64,000 nt of DNA from Voacanga thouarsii (Eukaryota; Streptophyta; Magnoliopsida; Gentianales; Apocynaceae). Position numbers and translations under genes: made by a program. The stretch spans positions 178,068-242,067 of the forward strand of contig JANUWF010001215.1 of NCBI GenBank assembly GCA_026120185.1, read 5' to 3'. Within the stretch, counting starts at the first letter, position 1; each line of letters starts with the position of its first letter. This document shows positions 59,701 through 64,000 of this stretch, one piece after another. The notes under the pieces are model-generated. The model worked only from the letters and a program-made list of their open reading frames with translations, ran no database searches and was not told the origin of the DNA.

Positions 59701-60206
59701 TTGTTTGAGAAATAAAATAAGATTTTTACCTAATGTATTTTCTATCTCTAATATTTATCAAGGAAAGGCTTATACCACTTAAAACTTTCCAAAGTGGCGG
59801 CTAGCTAGGGTTCTCGACCAAAAGCATGAAGAACTCTAGAAGAAAATTTTCAAAAAGGAAGCTAAGATTCACAAGAGGTAAAATTTGAACTGAAGTCACC
59901 AAGGGATAATTGCCAGCCCTAAACATTAATCCAAATCAACTCCGATGTTAATATACCTATAAGAAATTCCTTTCACCCTACTTCTCATCCCTCTATCTCC
60001 TCTACTAACTTTCACCTAAAACAATTCTCAATTAATGCAAACAACACAACTATTTCTCATTAAATAAATTAATGCAAGGACAACCTTAAAAATCACATGC
60101 ACCCATGCAAAGATATAATTTTAAAATATCACATGAAATGCAAAATGCTATGCAATGCATGACTTTTCCCCCATAGGTCAAAGGTGGTTTTGGGCGGGGT
60201 ATTACA
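56706..60206 (-). repeat. Solo LTR of family B inside copia-3 integrase
   Basis: Plus-strand TGTAACACCCC (56706) to GGGGTATTACA (60206), 3501 bp. The position of the ACAAGGGGTCTTT-type block (here ATAAGGGGTCTTTAAAACGAGG) near 56760 shows minus orientation. Flanks CTGTT (56701-56705) and TTGTT (60207-60211) are an imperfect target duplication. It contains three CACACTTTG-type sub-repeats near 57195-57285. The open frames 57204-57569 and 58282-58485 only reflect sequence shared with the B fragment at 1931-3855 and have no family features. Confidence 0.9.
57535..57546. other. TTGAGTACTCAA palindrome, family-B solo LTR
   Basis: Exact palindrome about 829 bp from the LTR 3' terminus (56706). Confidence 0.6.
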
Positions 60207-60961
60207 TTGTTATTCATATATTAAATAGAGTTCCATAAAAAATGGTTAATACCACTCCTTTTGAGCTGTTCTTTGGTAAGACACCAAAGTTGTCTCATTT
60301 AAGGATTTGGGGTTGCCCTGCTTTTGTTAAAAGGGCAGTGTCGGACAAACTTGAAATTAAGTCTGACAAATTTTTATTTTTTTAGATATCCAAAAGAATC
60401 CTTCGGATATTACTTCTATCTTCCATCTAAAAATAAAGTTTTTGTTTTGAAACATGCTATCTTCATAAAGAAGGAGCACATGTTTAAAGGAGATACTAGG
60501 AGTAAGCTTGAACTTAGCCAAGTTCAAGAAGAACAAACTAATATTAATCAACCGTCTAAACCCATACCTATTGATGAACCTTCTAACACACAAGAGCCTC
60601 ATAGGTCAAGTAGGATACGAGTGGCGCCTGAGAAATATGGATTTCTCATAATTGACTACAAGGATGTATTGCTTATAGAAGAAGATGAGCTGACTACTTA
60701 CAAGGATGTTCTGAATAGTTTAAAATCTGACAAATGGCTTGAAGCTATGAAGTCAGAAATGGGTTCCATGTATGACAACCAAGTATAGGCTTTGGGTGAT
60801 CCACCTGAAGGAATCAAGCCTATTGGGTGCAAATGGATTTTCAAGAAGAAAACCGACATGGATGGTAATGTGGTTACCGATAAGGTACGTCTGATTGCAA
60901 AATGTTATCGACAATAGTAAGGTATTGACTATGACGAAACTTTTTCACCAGTCGCTATTGA
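60207..60961 (+). pseudogene. pol: Copia-3 integrase end and RT start, cut by element E
   Basis: Resumes with IHILNRVP, then TPFELFFGKTPKLSHLRIWGCPAFVK, then the linker frame 60324-60788 with SFGYYFYLPSKNKVFV, HRSSRIRVAPEKYG and SDKWLEAMKSEMGSMYDNQV. The RT opening GCKWIFKKKTDMDGNVV and DYDETFSPVAI follows. The sequence stops there, where a Tat-like LTR begins. Several stops are present. Confidence 0.85.
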
Positions 60962-61273
60962 TGTGTCCAGACTTGGGTGTAAAAATCATACAAAAACTAA
61001 GCACATTCCCAATCAATTTTAAATTAAAATGTTCAACCTAAATCACACATATGAGTAAGCGTACTCATCATTAACCGAGCATAGGGTTCAAACGAGTGTC
61101 GATCCTCCAGGAACAAGTAGACATTAATTACCTTTCATTGATTGTTTAACCGACTCAATAACGCTAAAACTAATAAAAGAAAAGAAAAGAAAAGAAAATT
61201 AAAAATATACACATGTCAAGGATGGAGAATTATGCAATTCAAACCATTGTTTAGATGAACATGATCTTAAAGT
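60962..61273 (-). repeat. Element E: Tat-like LTR fragment inside copia-3
   Basis: Begins TGTGTCCAGACTTGGG where copia-3 RT breaks off and is cut by copia-4 at 61274. The arrangement (a GAGTAAGCGTACTCATC block, then GTCGATCCTCCAGGAAC, then an AAAAG-rich run near 61160-61198) resembles the outer end of Tat-type LTRs and, loosely, the D LTR. By analogy with D it is probably in minus orientation. The exact left border (60959-60962) is uncertain. Confidence 0.5.
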
Positions 61274-63304
61274 TGTTGGATTGTATGCCCTCTTAGACTA
61301 GGTTTCTGATGTAAAATCGAATATTTTAATAAAAGAATTTATTTTCAGAATTTGTTTGTGAATTTACTTTTTGTTTGTGCATGATTTTCATTTGTAACAG
61401 ACCCATTGTGTTTAAATAATTGATCCATGTGAATGGTGGTCTTTCACAGTAAGGTATGGAGCACGGGTTATTTAATACATAAATATTTGTTCTTAACCTA
61501 TTGATGACACTGGGAACCTCATCATGTTTAGGTTATTATGTTATGAATTCCAAATGGGGATGGCTTACCTTTAGCCAGTGGGTAGTCCACTCACTTCATG
61601 AGATGAGCGTATTTTGAATACGTAGAACAGGACCTGTAGTAGTGGTTTCTCAAAGTACTATATGGTAGAAACCTAGACTACTACCATTACAGCGTGGACT
61701 AGTACTCTACGACTTGAGTATGAGTTGGTGGTCTGGCGAAGCTGGAAGCATATACTTTGATTTGCTGTAGTTGAGGTTCTATCGTAGGGCCAATATACTT
61801 GCATGTTGGGTATGTGTGACTAATTAGTTAAGACAGAACTTATACAAGATAGTTTCTGCACTATATCACCCCTTGTGGTTGTCCGAATGGTCTAAATTAT
61901 CTAGGGCCCTAGGAAACATGACTTGGATGTTTGCTTTAGGGTAGCTCCCTTGGAAAGCGAAAACACTCCAGGAAGTCGTGGATCATTGGACTAGAAGCCT
62001 AAGGATGGTAGATGTCATTTAGAGGGGTGTTAGTACACTTCTTCCTCTCTAAATGTACGGCGACATGTAGAGGGGTATTTTAGTCATTTCACCAGTAGGT
62101 CGGAGACTTTGCTATCGCAGCATTGTCCTTGGGGTCAATATTTCCTTATGGTGATATTAGGAAATATTTAAAATGCAAAATACAGCTATTTATATAGCAA
62201 GGGTATTTTGGTCATTTTAGCAGCCAATGCGATCTGTCTTTTTGGTCCTCGGAATAGTCCGTAAGTCCTAACTAATTTTTGAGTTGAGGAATTGGTCTCA
62301 GCTGAAGAAGATTTTATTTTGTTTTGTTTTGTTTTATTTTATTCAGGATGTCTAATTTATTATTGGACTGAAATAAAATAAATAAATAAATAAAATAGGA
62401 GTTGAGAGAAATTAATTATCTAGTTTATTTGGTTAATTAATTATTCAGGGCCTAGGTCCAGTATGAATAATTAAGAAATTAACCTGGGCTAAAACTAGGG
62501 GAAATAATTAATGTTTAATTATTTATTGGGTTATTTATATAGGCCCAAGAAATAAATAATTAAAGATTAATTATTTTGGTTCATTTGGACTCATTAATTA
62601 TTTATTGGGTTATTTATATAAGTCCAGGAAATAAATAATTAATGTTTATTATTTTGGGCCTTTTGGGTCCAAGAAAAATAATAAATATTTATCTGGCCCA
62701 ATAGCTTGGACCTTAGGGTTTTTTCCAGATATGGTTAAGAGGAGTTTAGGGTTAGGCCAAACTTATTCTCAGGATAACATCCGGGTGTTTTGAAATCCTA
62801 AGGATATGTTTATCAGAGATGGAGAGACCTAGTTTTGGAAAACTGATAAACAACTCTTTGGGGGGAAAAAAAACCCTAATTTTCTTGCCTCACAGAAGCT
62901 AACTCACGTCTCTCTCTGCTCTCTCTCACGTCTTCCTCCTCTGTGATTTCTCCTTGGACTTTGCTAACCTATAGCAAGAGAACCAAGGAGATTTGAGACC
63001 ATTCTTCTTCTCTTTGTGTTCACCGACTAGAGGTTAGGCTGAGGAATATCCTGAGAGTTGAAAAGCTAGGCGTTCATGCAAACAAGGCAGAGTAGAAGGC
63101 TAGCGGGTGTTCCATCGGAAGCTTCTTCAAGTGGACAAAGCGAGGCGGTTCCAGTCGTTCAATCCGTTCTTACTCAACCTAGAAGGGTTAAGTATCGCAA
63201 AGGTATGATCTTCACGCTTCCGCATAGCCTTTAAGGCTCGCATTTATTTTTCTCCAAATTTTTTTCCCCGTAACAGCATGCTCCCTCTGTTTTTGGTTCC
63301 CTCA
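61274..63304 (+). repeat. 5' LTR of copia-4
   Basis: TGTTGGATTGTATGCCC... to ...TTCCCTCA, about 2031 bp. It contains a TTTTG run near 62317-62340, a 48-bp direct repeat (62516-62563 and 62595-62642) and a CT-rich patch near 62905-62930. The right border is placed by TG...CA and the PBS spacing. Confidence 0.75.
62516..62642. repeat. 48-bp direct repeat, period 79, in the copia-4 LTR
   Basis: Two near-identical units (start TAATTATTTATTGGG, end AATAAATAATTAA) with four differences. Each ends with a sequence partly complementary to its start (TTAATTATTT-type arms), so each unit could fold as a hairpin. Confidence 0.8.
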
Positions 63305-63307
63305 ATG

Positions 63308-63320
63308 TGGTATCAGAGCC
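63308..63320 (+). promoter_or_regulatory. Primer binding site of copia-4
   Basis: TGGTATCAGAGCC, a perfect initiator tRNA-Met site three bases after the LTR. Confidence 0.92.
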
Positions 63321-64000
63321 ACTGGTTTTTTATCAATATAGGGCGCATGGTAGTTAATAAAAATGGAGAAGATGATTATACCTATGATCCTTCGCTATTT
63401 TGGTATGGGATAGGCTTGATGTGAGCTTCATCGTTGAAGCATAGGAGCTACTGTAAATTATTTTTGGCTTTGCTAGATATTCGTGTAAACCCAATTTAAA
63501 TGGGTATAGGTGGTTATGATTTTGTTTTGGATGTTTTTTTGTAAGTAAATATGTCCAAAGAAGCCAAAATTATGAGCAAAATATGAAGAACAGAGGCTCT
63601 GCAAATTTTCGCTCGGAAAGGAAGAAAAATGAAGAAGATGCACTGTTCCTAAGCTGTAGAGCCGAGCTGAGCTGATTAAGCCGAGCCGCATCTTCTGAGC
63701 CACGTGAGTCGAGCCGCTACAGTAGCAAATTGAGCCGATGAAATTGCAGAATTGAAATGCAATTTGCGCGGTTGAATTCGGGTCATGCGCGGGTTGTCGA
63801 GCCGCATGCGAGACACGCGCGCGGGGGGATTCGGTGCGGGTCACGGAGCAGAGTGTTTTGGCGGGTTGAGGCAGCATCTGATCTGGTGTGCGTGGTGCAC
63901 AGCGGCCGCAGTGGACCACATGCTAAATGGGCCCGGATCCTGTGCGGCCGGTGCAGTAGACCGCCAGTCAAATTTTTTTTTTTCATTTTAGGTCCCATAC
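63321..64000 (+). mobile_element. Leader of copia-4 with GC-rich GAGCCG repeats
   Basis: The first 330 bases are AT-rich. From about 63655 the leader becomes GC-rich with repeated GAGCCG/GAGCTGAGC words (63660-63800) and CpG-dense sequence to 63965. Open frames in this part (63473-63919 and 63783-63998 minus, 63785-63991 plus) overlap on both strands and are composition artefacts. Gag is expected beyond the window. Confidence 0.6.

Larger units (their letters stand above)
51487..60961 (+). mobile_element. Copia-3: second copy of the copia-1 family, inserted in copia-1
   Basis: LTR 51487-53118, PBS 53120-53132, leader, gag 54831, protease, integrase, then a family-B solo LTR (56706-60206), then integrase end and RT start to about 60961, where element E begins. 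It is the same family as copia-1 in LTR, leader and proteins, and better preserved in gag. The 3' part is outside the window or lost. Confidence 0.85.
61274..64000 (+). mobile_element. Copia-4: LTR retrotransposon running off the window
   Basis: LTR 61274-63304, PBS 63308-63320, then at least 680 bases of leader. No gag is reached. The LTR and Met-type PBS fit Ty1/copia, and the LTR resembles the fragment at 1-440. Superfamily assignment without pol is inference. Confidence 0.7.

Noticed and set aside
63473..63998. Three overlapping open frames (148, 71, 68 codons) at the window end
   Set aside because: They are on both strands in a CpG-rich leader just after a retrotransposon PBS. Composition explains them and no family is recognisable.
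1..64000. Host protein-coding genes
   Set aside because: Every recognisable protein segment is gag-pol of an LTR retrotransposon. The remaining open frames are short, inside LTRs or leaders, and lack family features.

Overview
The window is plant nuclear DNA, most likely from an angiosperm with a large, repeat-rich genome. It appears to be made almost entirely of old, mutated LTR retrotransposons inserted into one another. The evidence is paired and solo LTRs with TG...CA ends, target-site duplications, initiator tRNA-Met and tRNA-Asp type primer binding sites, polypurine tracts, and broken Ty3/gypsy chromovirus and Ty1/copia gag-pol reading frames. I found no host protein gene, rRNA, functional tRNA gene or CRISPR array. 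I cannot name the species.

Layout. Positions 1-440 hold a copia-LTR-like fragment, followed by unassigned sequence. Element A (707-15816, minus strand) is a complete Ty3/gypsy element with 4-5 kb LTRs and a perfect ACCCT target duplication. Its left LTR carries a fragment of a related LTR family B (1931-3855). Its internal part reads, on the minus strand, PBS, a leader ORF, gag, protease, RT, RNase H, integrase and a chromodomain-like tail. Element D (16390-22763, minus, right LTR cut short) is a non-coding Tat/Athila-type element with a tRNA-Asp PBS and a solo copia LTR inside it (19473-21213).

Copia-1 (5' LTR 22764-24494) lies inside the right LTR of D. Copia-1 is split by three later insertions: gypsy element C (27616-44645), a solo LTR of family A (46826-51199), and copia-3 (from 51487). 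Element C is itself interrupted by another family-A solo LTR (34171-38088) and, in its 3' LTR, by a 1074 bp TG...CA insertion called F here (41988-43061). Copia-3 is interrupted by a family-B solo LTR (56706-60206) and then by a second Tat-like LTR fragment E (60962-61273). E is interrupted by copia-4 (LTR 61274-63304), whose leader runs off the window end. The stack is five levels deep.

No element here looks able to move unaided: each pol region has stops, frameshifts or lost catalytic residues, many consistent with C-to-T decay at methylated cytosines. The more interesting signals lie in the non-coding parts and one leader ORF: a tRNA-like (SINE-head-like) segment in all four family-A LTRs, a 12 bp palindrome at a similar place in the LTRs of three families, a hairpin cluster in the C LTR, a structured copia-1 leader, and a proline-rich acidic leader ORF in element A with tandem SUMO-interaction-like motifs.
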